20,090 nucleotides of DNA from Actinomortierella ambigua (GCA_016098155.1 JAAAJB010000623.1:1-20090), one strand, 5' to 3'; numbered from the stretch's first letter, positions 9,088-16,410 are shown. Numbers and translations: made by a program. Notes: generated by a model from the letters alone, not told the origin.

Positions 9088-9390
9088 CCATTTTATTAGC
9101 TGAAGGGAAAGTCTCAATAATACTTGATTTATCTGAAGTATATAATATATAGTTGTTACTCTAGCTATACTCATTTTAGTTCTAGTCTCAGCCCTATGAG
9201 ATTTACCAAACATGTAATTATTTCCCCTTTAAATTTTGCATTAGTTACCTCAGATCATTTTTGATCTTTACGAGTTTCACTGATTCTAGCTTTACTTCCA
9301 GCAGAATGTGTACGACCTAGCATTACTCATGGATAATTCTCTTTAGCAATTCTGTACATAGGATTTTTTTCTCCTAGCATTTGAATTCTA

Positions 9391-9409
9391 CCCGCAGGGC
9401 CCTGCGGGC
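9391..9409. repeat. GC hairpin element inside the GIY-YIG relic
   Basis: CCCGCAGGGCCCTGCGGG, a nearly perfect palindrome, separates the EELKLI and EFKMLGEKNP fragments. Confidence 0.75.
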
Positions 9410-9480
9410 TTATTAATTTTAATTCTTCTGATTCTGTATATCTTAAAGTGAACCAGCTACTTTTAATATATTATAACTTG

Positions 9481-9503
9481 CCCGCAGGGGCCCCTGCGGG
9501 GGG
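9481..9503. repeat. GC hairpin element inside the GIY-YIG relic
   Basis: CCCGCAGGGGCCCCTGCGGG, an almost symmetric form, lies between the LDSLN and YNILKVAGS fragments. Confidence 0.75.
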
Positions 9504-9676
9504 ATTTAAACTATCTAGATAAAATTGTTCCGTTCAAGAATCAATTTACGAGCATCTTCTCTTGAAAGCAAAACCTCAGGCGAGCCCTTTGGATTAGTTA
9601 TATTAATATACTCAAGTATAGAAACACTAAAATTGGAATAACTATGTTATAATATTGCGTTATAAATATAACTATT

Positions 9677-9703
9677 CCCCTCCCCCCAGGGACCCCCCTG
9701 CGG
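9677..9703 (-). repeat. GC hairpin element inside the GIY-YIG relic
   Basis: A C-rich, minus-orientation copy placed between TTRKNS and NSYIYNAIL. The repeated NS residues on both sides hint at a short target duplication. Confidence 0.65.
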
Positions 9704-9774
9704 CACTATTTTTTCTTGTAGTAACAGATATTTTGTAATAATCTCTCAATCGGTTAGATAAATTAATAAAACTT

Positions 9775-9803
9775 CCCCCCCCCCCCCCAGGGCCCCCCTG
9801 GGG
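9775..9803. repeat. Double hairpin with 14-C run inside the GIY-YIG relic
   Basis: Fourteen C residues (9775-9788) followed by AGGGCCCCCCTGGGG. It sits exactly between GKFYI and the expected GS-INLSNR continuation. Confidence 0.75.
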
Positions 9804-10035
9804 TAATATAAAATTTACCTGATTTATGAGTCCACATACATACCCCAGCTTTATCTTTATTTTCTCTTAAAATTCATGATTTATCAATAAAAGCATTCTT
9901 ATAAAAGATAACCAAAGTAAAATTAATAGATTCATTATAACCCGTAGAGTTATTATTAATATTAGTATAGTAAAATCTAATCCCTTGATTAGATAAATTA
10001 TTGACTTCGGCCCCTGCGGGCTTTTTAAATTTATT

Positions 10036-10054
10036 CCCAGGGGGCCCCTGCGGG
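10036..10054 (-). repeat. Double-hairpin element just past rps3
   Basis: A minus-orientation copy 7 nt beyond the rps3 stop, with a half element at 10009-10020. It could form the 3' end structure of the rps3 transcript. Confidence 0.7.
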
Positions 10055-10060
10055 CGAATT

Positions 10061-10999
10061 TTATACAAGATGGGAGTTCATAACATTTGTAGAGTATGAA
10101 CGTTTTATTAGGGGAACCATATTATTACTTAAATTTCTATTATGAACAAAAGAACTGCTTGTATTGGAATTTATTGGGTTTGAAGAAATCCAGACTTTTA
10201 CTGTTATTGCTCCATTTTTCCCTTTAAATTCGAATTTATTAGCATCAATCACACTATTATAAGAACTTAATCTTAAAGTACCATAAGATTTTCTTACTAT
10301 TCTTGTTCTACTGGCGGCTTTTCGTTGAGATAATCTACCACTAATTTGGATTTTTAAACCCGATAAATAATAAGGTTGAGTATAATTAGAAGAATATTTA
10401 ATGAAATCGCTAAATTTATAATTTTCAGGCGCAAATAATCCTGGCATATTATTTTTAACTAATCTTGCCTTTTTAAATAAATTACGTGATATCATATTAA
10501 ATTTACCTCTTTTTATATTTAAAGCAATGTACTGAGCTAAAATGTAAGAATTTAAATAGGGGTAATGAATTCTTACTGGTCTTAACTCAACTGGTCTTCC
10601 GTATAATTTAGATAATTTTAATACTAATTTAGAATACCCTTTAGCTTCAACAGGTAAAATATTTCTATCGTTAGTTTTATTTCTTGTAGATGAGTTAGAT
10701 TGTCTTAATATTGGTAAATTTAAAAAATAATAAAATGTTATTACAATTTTATTAGAATTTTTATAAATTCTAGGTTTTGAAATTAAGGCAAATTGAAAAT
10801 AGTGTTTTATAATATTTAAAGTTATTTTATCCATACCCCAATAATTGTATATTCTACTCTTAGAGTTAAAATAATACGAGATTTCACTCCAATTTTGTTT
10901 TGTTTTTAATCTTAAACTTATAGGATGTTTACTACCCATTTTTATACCTATGTTAGCTCCCTTGGGGAGCCTATGCTCTTTAATCCTAATTTTGTCCAT
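10061..10999 (-). CDS. rps3: Mitochondrial small-subunit ribosomal protein S3
   Basis: This encodes uS3m, a component of the mitochondrial small ribosomal subunit head. The protein is 312 residues and very rich in Lys, Asn, Tyr and Ile. The N-terminal block includes HPISLRLKTKQNWS (about residues 25-38). VELRPVRIHYPYLNSYILAQY lies in the middle. The conserved C-terminal region starts GLKIQISGRLSQRKAASRTR at residue 214 and ends near VWISS (273). The last 39 residues, including IKRSYST, are not typical of S3 and resemble the leader of mitochondrial homing-endonuclease ORFs. The ATG at 10999 is the only upstream start in frame. The gene stands free, not inside the rnl intron as in many Pezizomycotina. 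Its first 27 coding bases are duplicated before the intron endonuclease. Confidence 0.9.
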   Translation of the reverse strand: MDKIRIKEHRLPKGANIGIKMGSKHPISLRLKTKQNWSEISYYFNSKSRIYNYWGMDKITLNIIKHYFQFALISKPRIYKNSNKIVITFYYFLNLPILRQSNSSTRNKTNDRNILPVEAKGYSKLVLKLSKLYGRPVELRPVRIHYPYLNSYILAQYIALNIKRGKFNMISRNLFKKARLVKNNMPGLFAPENYKFSDFIKYSSNYTQPYYLSGLKIQISGRLSQRKAASRTRIVRKSYGTLRLSSYNSVIDANKFEFKGKNGAITVKVWISSNPINSNTSSSFVHNRNLSNNMVPLIKRSYSTNVMNSHLV

Positions 11000-11001
11000 A
11001 A

Positions 11002-11627
11002 AAGATGACTCTTAGAATTCAGCTATATAAACTAAACCTAAGTAATTAATATTTATATGTAAGAATCAAACCTTTTATGAAAAAGTTTCTTTATAAATTT
11101 TTATTTTACATATAACATCTTATTAATATAAAAAATTGGCTTCAGTGGGTATAATCAGAGACCAATTCGAGGGACCGATTTATAAATCAGATAAACTTCA
11201 TAACCTAAAATAAGACTTATCTAATAATAGTCTCAGGTTCAGGGTTTTACTTTATCAGCTAAAAGAAACTATTAACTAATGTTTTACCTTCATTTGAATG
11301 AAGGTAAATAGGAGTTCTCTGGTGATACTACTAGTAAAACCAAAGGCTCGCCTTGACCGGGGGGGGAACCTTTGATATTTCTTTGTTTTTTTTTAGATGA
11401 AAAAAATTTCAGATTGAGACAGGCTTTAGATATTAATAATTTTCGGCCTACAGCCCCCCCCCTGCAGAGAGAATAAGCTTTTAATACTTTGAACTTCAAA
11501 TTAATTAGCCCGCAGGGCCCTTCAGGTAAAAAGATCAAAAATTAGTCCTTATATCTTTGACTAAAAGATATATTTTGAGCCTTCTTAATTAAATTTAGGT
11601 TTTATAGTTAAGTGCTTTGATATTTAT
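11002..11627. other. Spacer between rps3 and trnT
   Basis: No confident gene. A tRNA-like stretch around 11150-11250 (minus) shows a possible GAT anticodon hairpin but a poor D-arm and T-arm. A CAAAGGCTCGCC...GG repeat occurs near 11340 and a hairpin element at 11509-11526. The 82-codon minus-strand frame over 11290-11538 runs through these repeats and is not supported. Confidence 0.5.
11509..11526 (+). repeat. GC hairpin element, diverged
   Basis: CCCGCAGGG then CCCTTCAGG, with the second stem decayed. Confidence 0.55.
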
Positions 11628-11700
11628 TGCCAGATGTCTGAATCGAACAAACAAAAAATGATTACAAATCACTCATTTTACCTAATTAAATTAATCTGAC
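11628..11700 (-). tRNA. trnT: tRNA-Thr (UGU)
   Basis: A minus-strand cloverleaf. The acceptor GTCAGAT/ATCTGGC is fully paired with one T-G. The anticodon arm is AGTGA-TTTGTAA-TCATT with anticodon TGT. The T-loop is TTCGATT and the discriminator is A. Its first 13 bases are reused in the adjoining tandem repeat. Confidence 0.9.
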
Positions 11701-11741
11701 TTTTTTATAAATTAATCTGACTTTTTTATAAATTAATCTGG
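11688..11741. repeat. 21-nt tandem repeat built from the trnT 5' end
   Basis: Units at 11688-11708 and 11709-11729 are identical, and a partial third copy follows. Each unit includes the first part of the trnT acceptor (AATCTGAC on the plus strand). The duplication therefore began in the tRNA gene and grew upstream of it. Confidence 0.85.
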
Positions 11742-11780
11742 CCAAAGGCTCGCCTCGGGCCGGCTGAGGCTTTGCTTTAC
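11742..11780. repeat. Second GC repeat family (AAAGGCTCG...GGCTTTGCTTT)
   Basis: An imperfect hairpin with CAAAGGCTCGCCTCGG on the left and GGCTGAGGCTTTGCTTT on the right. Related copies occur near 11930-11966, 16301-16327, 18674-18712, 18799-18858, 18898-18921 and 19849-19888, in both orientations. The family differs from the double-hairpin elements. Confidence 0.65.
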
Positions 11781-12100
11781 TATAATTTAAATTTCTACAT
11801 TTTACCATATATAAGGATCAAATTAATTATTAAGGTACGAATCATGTATTTAATCAGTTAAATAAATTACCCTCGGCACCACCGGGAAAGTAAAGTGGTA
11901 TTGGTGGGCTTCTGCTCGCTTTGGTCAATCCAAGGACCAAAGGGCTCGAGCCAGGGGCTTTGCTTTATAAAGTAGCCAATGGGCAAAGAACTTGCCCACC
12001 AAAAATGAAGCAATAGGGTTTTAGATATGGAACCCTGTGACCTGGAATATTTTTAAACTCGAGCCTCGCACCACATGCCAGATAACTAATATTAATTATA
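11781..12100. other. Spacer before trnE
   Basis: No gene seen. It includes another copy of the GGCTTTGCTTT repeat family near 11944-11966 and AT-rich sequence. Confidence 0.5.
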
Positions 12101-12171
12101 GGCTCTATGGTCAAATGGTAAGACATTACTCCTTCACAGTAAAGTTACCGGTTCAATTCCGGTTGGAGTCA
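12101..12171 (+). tRNA. trnE: tRNA-Glu (UUC)
   Basis: Acceptor GGCTCTA/TGGAGTC with two G-T pairs. The D-loop contains AAATGGTAA. The anticodon arm is TTACT-CCTTCAC-AGTAA with anticodon TTC. The T-arm is CCGG-TTCAATT-CCGG and the discriminator is A. Confidence 0.93.
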
Positions 12172-12648
12172 CATTAGTCATAGTTGAGTTATCAGTTCAA
12201 ATCCAGTTTAATAAAAAATAAATACCTTAAGTATAGGATTTACCTATTCGATATAAAAGTCTCAATCTTGTATATTTGACAAATCCTTTTGCTAAACCAG
12301 TTTATGTGTTTCACGATAAGTAATTTAGGCTTACACCCCATACGTTTTACATTGAATAATTCAAGTCTACGGCCTTTTGCAAAACGTTGCGCAAATTCAC
12401 GGTTGTAAAACACACTTAATTAATCTTGGTCTTTTAGGCTCGACTCGAAAGGGAAGAGGCTTTGTTAAATATTATTGGACTAAAAGTTAATTCCTATTCC
12501 AGGAAAGTATCTTTTTTTGTGTAATAGCATACATTAAGCTTTGCCCCGCAGGGGCCCCCTGGGGGTCTTTCTTATTTAACGAATAAGGGGGGGAGGAAGA
12601 TACTTCCCCAGAACCTATAATATCCATACGGGTGTGTATTATAAGACA
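12172..12648 (+). other. Spacer between trnE and trnK with possible relics
   Basis: Directly after trnE, AGTTATCAGTTCAAATCCAG resembles the trnE T-arm region and may be a decayed partial copy. Around 12277-12420 one plus frame reads NPFAKPVYVFHDK and FKSTAFCKTLRKF with stops between. This recalls the NUMOD1 module of homing endonucleases but is too short to be sure. A double-hairpin element occupies 12544-12565. Confidence 0.3.
12544..12565 (+). repeat. Double-hairpin element, consensus-like
   Basis: CCCCGCAGGGG directly followed by CCCCCTGGGGG: the cleanest plus-orientation copy in the window, identical in core to 14314-14335. Confidence 0.85.
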
Positions 12649-12722
12649 GGGAATGTAACTTAATTGGCTAAAGTCGCAAGCTTTTATCTTGTCTTATCAG
12701 AGTTCGAGTCTCTGCATTCTCA
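12649..12722 (+). tRNA. trnK: tRNA-Lys (UUU)
   Basis: Acceptor GGGAATG/CATTCTC. The D-loop holds TTAATTGGCTAAA. The anticodon arm is GCAAG-CTTTTAT-CTTGT with anticodon TTT. The T-loop is TTCGAGT in a CAGAG/CTCTG stem. The discriminator is A. Confidence 0.93.
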
Positions 12723-13596
12723 TAATATTAGGCTTGCAGAGCTTATTTTCTATATTTTTATTAATAAATCTTAAACCTGGCCAGGTCTTCTTTATATTTT
12801 AGCAGGGCCCTGCGGCTAAAGCTAAAATATAGGTGACCTGGCGTAGAAAATTAACCTAATCTTAGATAGAAGGATCTTACAACAAGTATTTAATAATTTA
12901 GCAAAGCCTTTGGCTTGGTTCGAGCCCTTTGGTCCTGGGGCAAGCCCTTTGGTCTTGGTCCCAAAACTAGCCCTTGGTCTTAATATTCAATGTCATCTAT
13001 TGGTAATATAGCTTATATATGTGATATACATGTAAACTCTAAAGACACAGCTTCTTTATTACAAAGGTTTACTTAAATATTTACAGCAAACGTTGTGGGC
13101 TTGGCCCGCAGGGCCTACGGGGAAATTTTTCTTAGGATAGGGTCTAATCGTAATGGTCGACCCTTTGATTTTTTGTTATGGACTCTTGGTTTTGCCAGAG
13201 ATCTTTAAGACCTTAAATTAAGTCTTAAATTTTTATCTAGTGTGGATTATTTTGGACTTTATAGCATTTATTTTAATTTATCAAGGTAAAGCCAAATAAC
13301 AAGCCTTTGGCTTTGGCCCTCCTCCTTAAATTAAAGAGGCCACTACTTTGCAGATTTTTAGGGTTCACTATGTTTTGCACTAATGGTTTGTGAAGTAATA
13401 AGAGATGAAATTCTAAAGGCTAAATTTAAGGCTAGGATTTATAAATTTTAGGCCCTAAGGATAATATATTAGTTTTTATAGTCCTTTCTATGAGTGCCTA
13501 TGGTAGCTGCAACCGCGGCTTTTAAGGTTATTGATTAAAACACCTTACAGGCGTTTAATCAATTCACCAATACCCTTTAAAAGCTTTAAATAAAGA
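12723..13596. other. Spacer between trnK and nad6
   Basis: No gene recognised on either strand. Visible items are a palindrome GCAGGGCCCTGC near 12803, a diverged hairpin element near 13103-13121, and a repeated phrase GAGCCCTTTGGTC (12900-12970). A strong hairpin stands directly before nad6. Confidence 0.5.
13531..13562 (+). other. Strong hairpin 35 nt upstream of nad6
   Basis: TTGATTAAA (13531-13539) pairs with TTTAATCAA (13554-13562), and the stem continues inward through CACC/GGCG pairs. The 18 bases at 13539-13556 also occur in reverse complement inside rnl, around 7811-7828. It could mark the nad6 mRNA 5' end or be a small mobile hairpin. Confidence 0.6.
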
Positions 13597-14244
13597 ATGA
13601 ATAATATATTATTAGATTTATTAACATTTACTTCTGTGTTATCAGCTATATTGGTAATTAGAGCTCGATCTCCAGTAATAGCTATTTTATTCTTAATAGC
13701 TGTATTTATTAATACAGCTGGTTACCTAATTTTATTAGGTATTAATTTTATAGCATTATCTTATATAATGCTTTATATAGGAGCTATCGCTATATTATTC
13801 TTATTTGTAATCATGATGCTAAATATAAGATTAGTAGAATTAGATCAAATTGGGAATGAATATAATAAAAATATACCGTTGGGTATAATAATTGCAACTT
13901 TATTAGGTTACGAAATTTTATCAAATACTTTAACTCAATCAACTGATAGAGTTTATCTAATAACAGAATTATTTGATAAACTTAATTTCTTGACAGCGGG
14001 TATTAATTCTTCAAGTAACTATCTTAATGTTGCATTCAGCCAAGCATATTCCAATATATTTGTTAATTACGAACAAATAGAAACATTAGGATCAATTTTC
14101 TATACAAACTACTCTTTATATTTAATCTTATGTTCATTTGTGCTTTTATTAGCGATGATTGGACCTATTATTATAACATTAGATAAAAAAACATCTAACT
14201 CCCACAATCATCCCCGGAGGGGACTAATAGCTTATGCTATATAA
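13597..14244 (+). CDS. nad6: NADH dehydrogenase subunit 6
   Basis: This encodes ND6, a core membrane subunit of complex I in the inner mitochondrial membrane. The protein is 215 residues and highly hydrophobic, with about five predicted spans. The conserved ALSYIMLYIGAIAILFLFVI region (residues 53-72) carries the family's third-helix pi-bulge area. LILCSFVLLLAMIGPIIIT (about 178-196) is the last span. The ATG at 13597 gives the usual N-terminus MNNILLDLLTFTSVLSAI. The final residues HPRRGLIAYAI are odd. They are encoded partly by a CCCCGGAGGGG hairpin whose 19-nt flanked form also occurs in the spacer at 2543-2561. A GC hairpin therefore appears to have replaced or extended the normal C-terminus. 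Confidence 0.95.
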   Translation: MNNILLDLLTFTSVLSAILVIRARSPVIAILFLIAVFINTAGYLILLGINFIALSYIMLYIGAIAILFLFVIMMLNIRLVELDQIGNEYNKNIPLGIIIATLLGYEILSNTLTQSTDRVYLITELFDKLNFLTAGINSSSNYLNVAFSQAYSNIFVNYEQIETLGSIFYTNYSLYLILCSFVLLLAMIGPIIITLDKKTSNSHNHPRRGLIAYAI

Positions 14245-14313
14245 TTTCACTGAAGGCGCCTGCGGCGGAGATATACTGAGTTCTTAATAATTGGCCCCGC
14301 AGGGGGGATTATG

Positions 14314-14335
14314 CCCCGCAGGGGCCCCCTGGGGG
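14314..14335 (+). repeat. Double-hairpin element, consensus-like
   Basis: Full plus-orientation copy preceded 6 nt earlier by a lone first hairpin (14295-14307), as if a second insertion or partial deletion had occurred here. Confidence 0.85.
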
Positions 14336-14426
14336 TGCCTATTTTATTTATAAAGAACATAAAGGTCTGCAAAGTAATCGAGTCTTTTTAATTTACATAT
14401 GTATAATTTATATAGGCAATAATTTT

Positions 14427-14444
14427 CCCAGGGGCCCCTGCGGG
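14427..14444 (-). repeat. Double-hairpin element
   Basis: Minus orientation, CCCAGGGG/CCCCTGCGGG. Confidence 0.7.
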
Positions 14445-14668
14445 CTGCTTTATTTGTTTGTCAAGATAAACCCCTCCCCTATAGGAGCCTAATAAATAAT
14501 ATTTAACAATGCCTCGATTAAGGCCCAATCGGCCGTAGGCAAATTATTTTTTGCTGTAGCCTGGGCCTGCTACTTTGTTTATGAAGGGCAAAGCTCGTCA
14601 TATGAAATGAGAACTTTGTTATTTTACCCACCGGGCCCTGTGGGCTGTTAAAATAAAGTAAAAATTTA

Positions 14669-14742
14669 AGGTTAGTTAACATAACTGGTAATGTATTGGT
14701 CTGCAAAACTAATTAAGTATGTTCAAGTCATACACTAACCTA
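14669..14742 (+). tRNA. trnC: tRNA-Cys (GCA)
   Basis: The acceptor AGGTTAG/CTAACCT is perfect. The D-loop contains TAACTGGTAA. The anticodon arm is TTGGT-CTGCAAA-ACTAA with anticodon GCA. The T-arm is GTATG-TTCAAGT-CATAC and the discriminator is A. Confidence 0.94.
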
Positions 14743-14971
14743 TTTAAATCCTTCCCATGAGTATTTTTTTATCACAAAACCTGTTTATAAGGCAAAGCCC
14801 TTTCTCTTTGGGACAAGCGGAAGCCCTCGATACCACTTTGCTTTAGTGCCGTAGGTTTAATAAAGTATAAATTATATTATTATCTACATATAAATACAGC
14901 CTTATACATTGGCTTAACTATTTTTGTATATATTATATACCTTATGTACGAATTATTTTTTATATAATATA

Positions 14972-16126
14972 ATGACTAAATATATTTTTAATATTTTACC
15001 TACAATAAATTGTGATGTAGCAGAACCTTGGCAATTTTCTTTCCAAGATGGAGCTACACCTTCTTTCGATGGAATTGTAGATCTTCATGATCAAATCATG
15101 TTTTATCTAATAATGATTATTATTTTAGTAGCTTGGATGCTAAGTACAATTATTATTAAATACAACGTAGCTAAAAATCCTATACCATACAAATACTTTA
15201 CTCATGGTACAGTAATAGAATTAATTTGGACAATTACTCCAGCTTTAGTATTAGTAGCTATAGCTTTCCCTAGTTTCAGATTATTATACTTAATGGATGA
15301 AGTAATTGATCCTGCTATTACAGTTAAAGCAGTAGGTTCTCAATGGTTCTGGAGTTATGAATATTCTGATTATATCTCAGATTCTGGAGAACCAATAGCA
15401 TTCGATAGTTTTATGGTTCCTGAAGCTGATTTAGAAAAAGGTCAATTCAGATTATTAGAAGTTGATAACAGAGTAGTATTACCTGTAGATACTCATGTAA
15501 GATTTATTATAACTGCTTCTGATGTAATCCATTCTTTTGCTATCCCAGCATTTGGAATTAAATTAGATGCGCTTCCTGGAAGATTAAACCAAACTTCTAC
15601 ATTTATCAATAGAGAAGGTTTATTCTATGGACAATGTTCAGAGTTATGTGGAGTAAATCACGGGTTAAATTAAAGCCCCTTAAAGTAGGAATATTTTAAT
15701 GCAAATAGGGTGAATTGCAAGGACAAGTTTATCTCATAAACTCAATTTGCAGCGAAGCGTATATCAGTGTTAGCTCCAGTAAGGCCCTGCTTTATGGAAA
15801 GATATACGAACGTCCAACGACTAATCGGTGAGCAGCACTAGCAATAAACCGGACACGAGCGCCCTACAACCAGTTATATACTAAAGAATAATTGGTTGAA
15901 GACATAGTCTAAGCCCTATCGTGAGATAGGGAAGATAGAGTTAAATGCTTTATCGATAATAATAACTGTTATGCCAATCGTAATCGAAGCTGTGACTTTA
16001 GAGAAATACTTAGCATGGTTAAACGAACACTTAGACTCCCATAGTGTTGATGGTGGATTAGCTGCTTTAGGAATGTCATCTATTATAGTTCATTATTCTA
16101 AAGATCGTAAAGAACCTATAAATTAA
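14972..16126 (+). CDS. cox2: Cytochrome c oxidase subunit 2, two exons
   Basis: This encodes COX2, which takes electrons from cytochrome c at its CuA centre. Exons are 14972-15665 and 15969-16126 (283 residues). The N-terminus [21 protein letters not shown] is fungal-like, and two transmembrane spans follow (about 40-62 and 80-102). QWFWSYEY is the aromatic region. CuA ligands are H187, C222, E224, C226, H230 and, after the splice, M233. The ATG at 14972 is preferred to upstream in-frame codons because it gives the usual leader. The intron splits the codon after Gly231 so that GGG T joins TT ATG, restoring HGFMPIV. Exon 2 continues 32 residues past the usual EKYLAWLNE end and uses more C/G-ending codons than exon 1. 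All Trp codons are TGG. Confidence 0.93.
15666..15968 (+). mobile_element. ORF-less group I intron in cox2
   Basis: A 303-nt intron inserted between the CuA ligands His230 and Met233. The preceding exon ends in T and the intron ends in G, as expected. Core elements are GGGTGAATTGCA (15708-15719), TGCAGCGAAGC (15748-15758), CAACGACTA for the 5' strand of P7 and ACATAGTCT (15902-15910) for its 3' strand (GACTA/TAGTC). No reading frame is present. It resembles the rnl intron core, so the two belong to one subgroup. Confidence 0.93.
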
Positions 16127-16134
16127 ACAAACCT

Positions 16135-16154
16135 CCCCCAAGGGGCCCTGCGGG
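16135..16154 (-). repeat. Double-hairpin element after cox2
   Basis: CCCCCAAGGGGCCCTGCGGG begins 8 nt past the cox2 stop and could end or protect the cox2 mRNA. Confidence 0.65.
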
Positions 16155-16388
16155 CTAGTTTTAATAAATACCTCATCATGGTTTATCATAGGTTATTGTG
16201 ATACTGAGGCTTGTTTATTAAAAATGAGTAATCCTAAATATAAAGATTACACAATTTATGGTATTTTATTATGTGATATATTAATTAATATATTTAATTC
16301 CAAAGGGCTGGCCCGGGGCTTTGCTTTTTTATATTAATTTAATAATATTGTTTCAGGATGAGATGATAGACATAAATCATTTATTATT

Positions 16389-16410
16389 CCCCCGCAGGGC
16401 TGCCTGCAGG
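16389..16410 (+). repeat. GC hairpin element, diverged
   Basis: CCCCCGCAGGG followed by a CTGCCTGCAGG variant of the second stem. Confidence 0.5.

Larger units (their letters stand above)
8151..9189. other. Spacer 5' of rnl
   Basis: No gene is recognised. It contains double-hairpin elements at 8502-8523, 8799-8846 (composite), 8919-8934, 8979-8996 and 9067-9087. It also contains a GGCGCCTCCGGCG hairpin near 9029 and a 9-bp inverted repeat (AATCATATA/TATATGATT) around 8427-8476. The rnl promoter and mature 5' end probably lie in the first few hundred bases, but I cannot place them. Confidence 0.5.
9190..9996 (-). pseudogene. GIY-YIG homing endonuclease relic broken by hairpin elements
   Basis: Fragments in order on the minus strand outline one GIY-YIG/NUMOD3 endonuclease. 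KDKAGVCMWTHKSGKFYI (9850-9805) is the GIY-YIG core. INLSNRLRDYYKISV comes next, then SNFSVSILEY, then SREDARKLILE (the catalytic Glu region). YNILKVAGSL follows, and finally GEKNPMY with THSAGSKARISETRK (NUMOD3). It cannot be translated as it stands. There is a TGA after FIDKS (9874-9876) and a TAA in place of a Lys codon. There are frameshifts near 9530 and 9450 and further TGA codons near 9335 and 9255. GC double hairpins sit at 9391, 9481, 9677 and 9775. The relic follows rps3 on the same strand. Ends are approximate. Confidence 0.88.
14245..14668. other. Spacer between nad6 and trnC
   Basis: It is nearly filled by GC elements: a GGCGCCTGCGGCG hairpin near 14254, a half element at 14295-14307, and full ones at 14314-14335 and 14427-14444. 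A diverged one lies near 14630-14645. No gene seen. Confidence 0.55.

Noticed and set aside
9874..10068. 64-codon minus-strand frame as a separate gene
   Set aside because: It starts at TTG within the rps3 end, crosses two GC elements and is simply the leading part of the GIY-YIG relic up to its TGA.
11150..11250. Possible tRNA-Ile (GAU) on the minus strand
   Set aside because: A perfect TTTAT/ATAAA stem with a CTGATTT loop exists. However, position 37 is not a purine, the T-stem needs several wobbles and a mismatch, and no normal D-arm forms.
11290..11538. 82-codon minus-strand frame
   Set aside because: Composed of repeat-derived GC sequence and a poly-T region; composition is unlike the real genes here.
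12990..13060. Possible tRNA-His (GTG) on the plus strand
   Set aside because: ATGTGAT can form a loop, but the stem has a mismatch and there is no T-arm.
14924..14971. Upstream in-frame extension of cox2
   Set aside because: It opens at TTG and adds a non-conserved Tyr/Leu-rich stretch; the ATG at 14972 gives the normal fungal Cox2 N-terminus.
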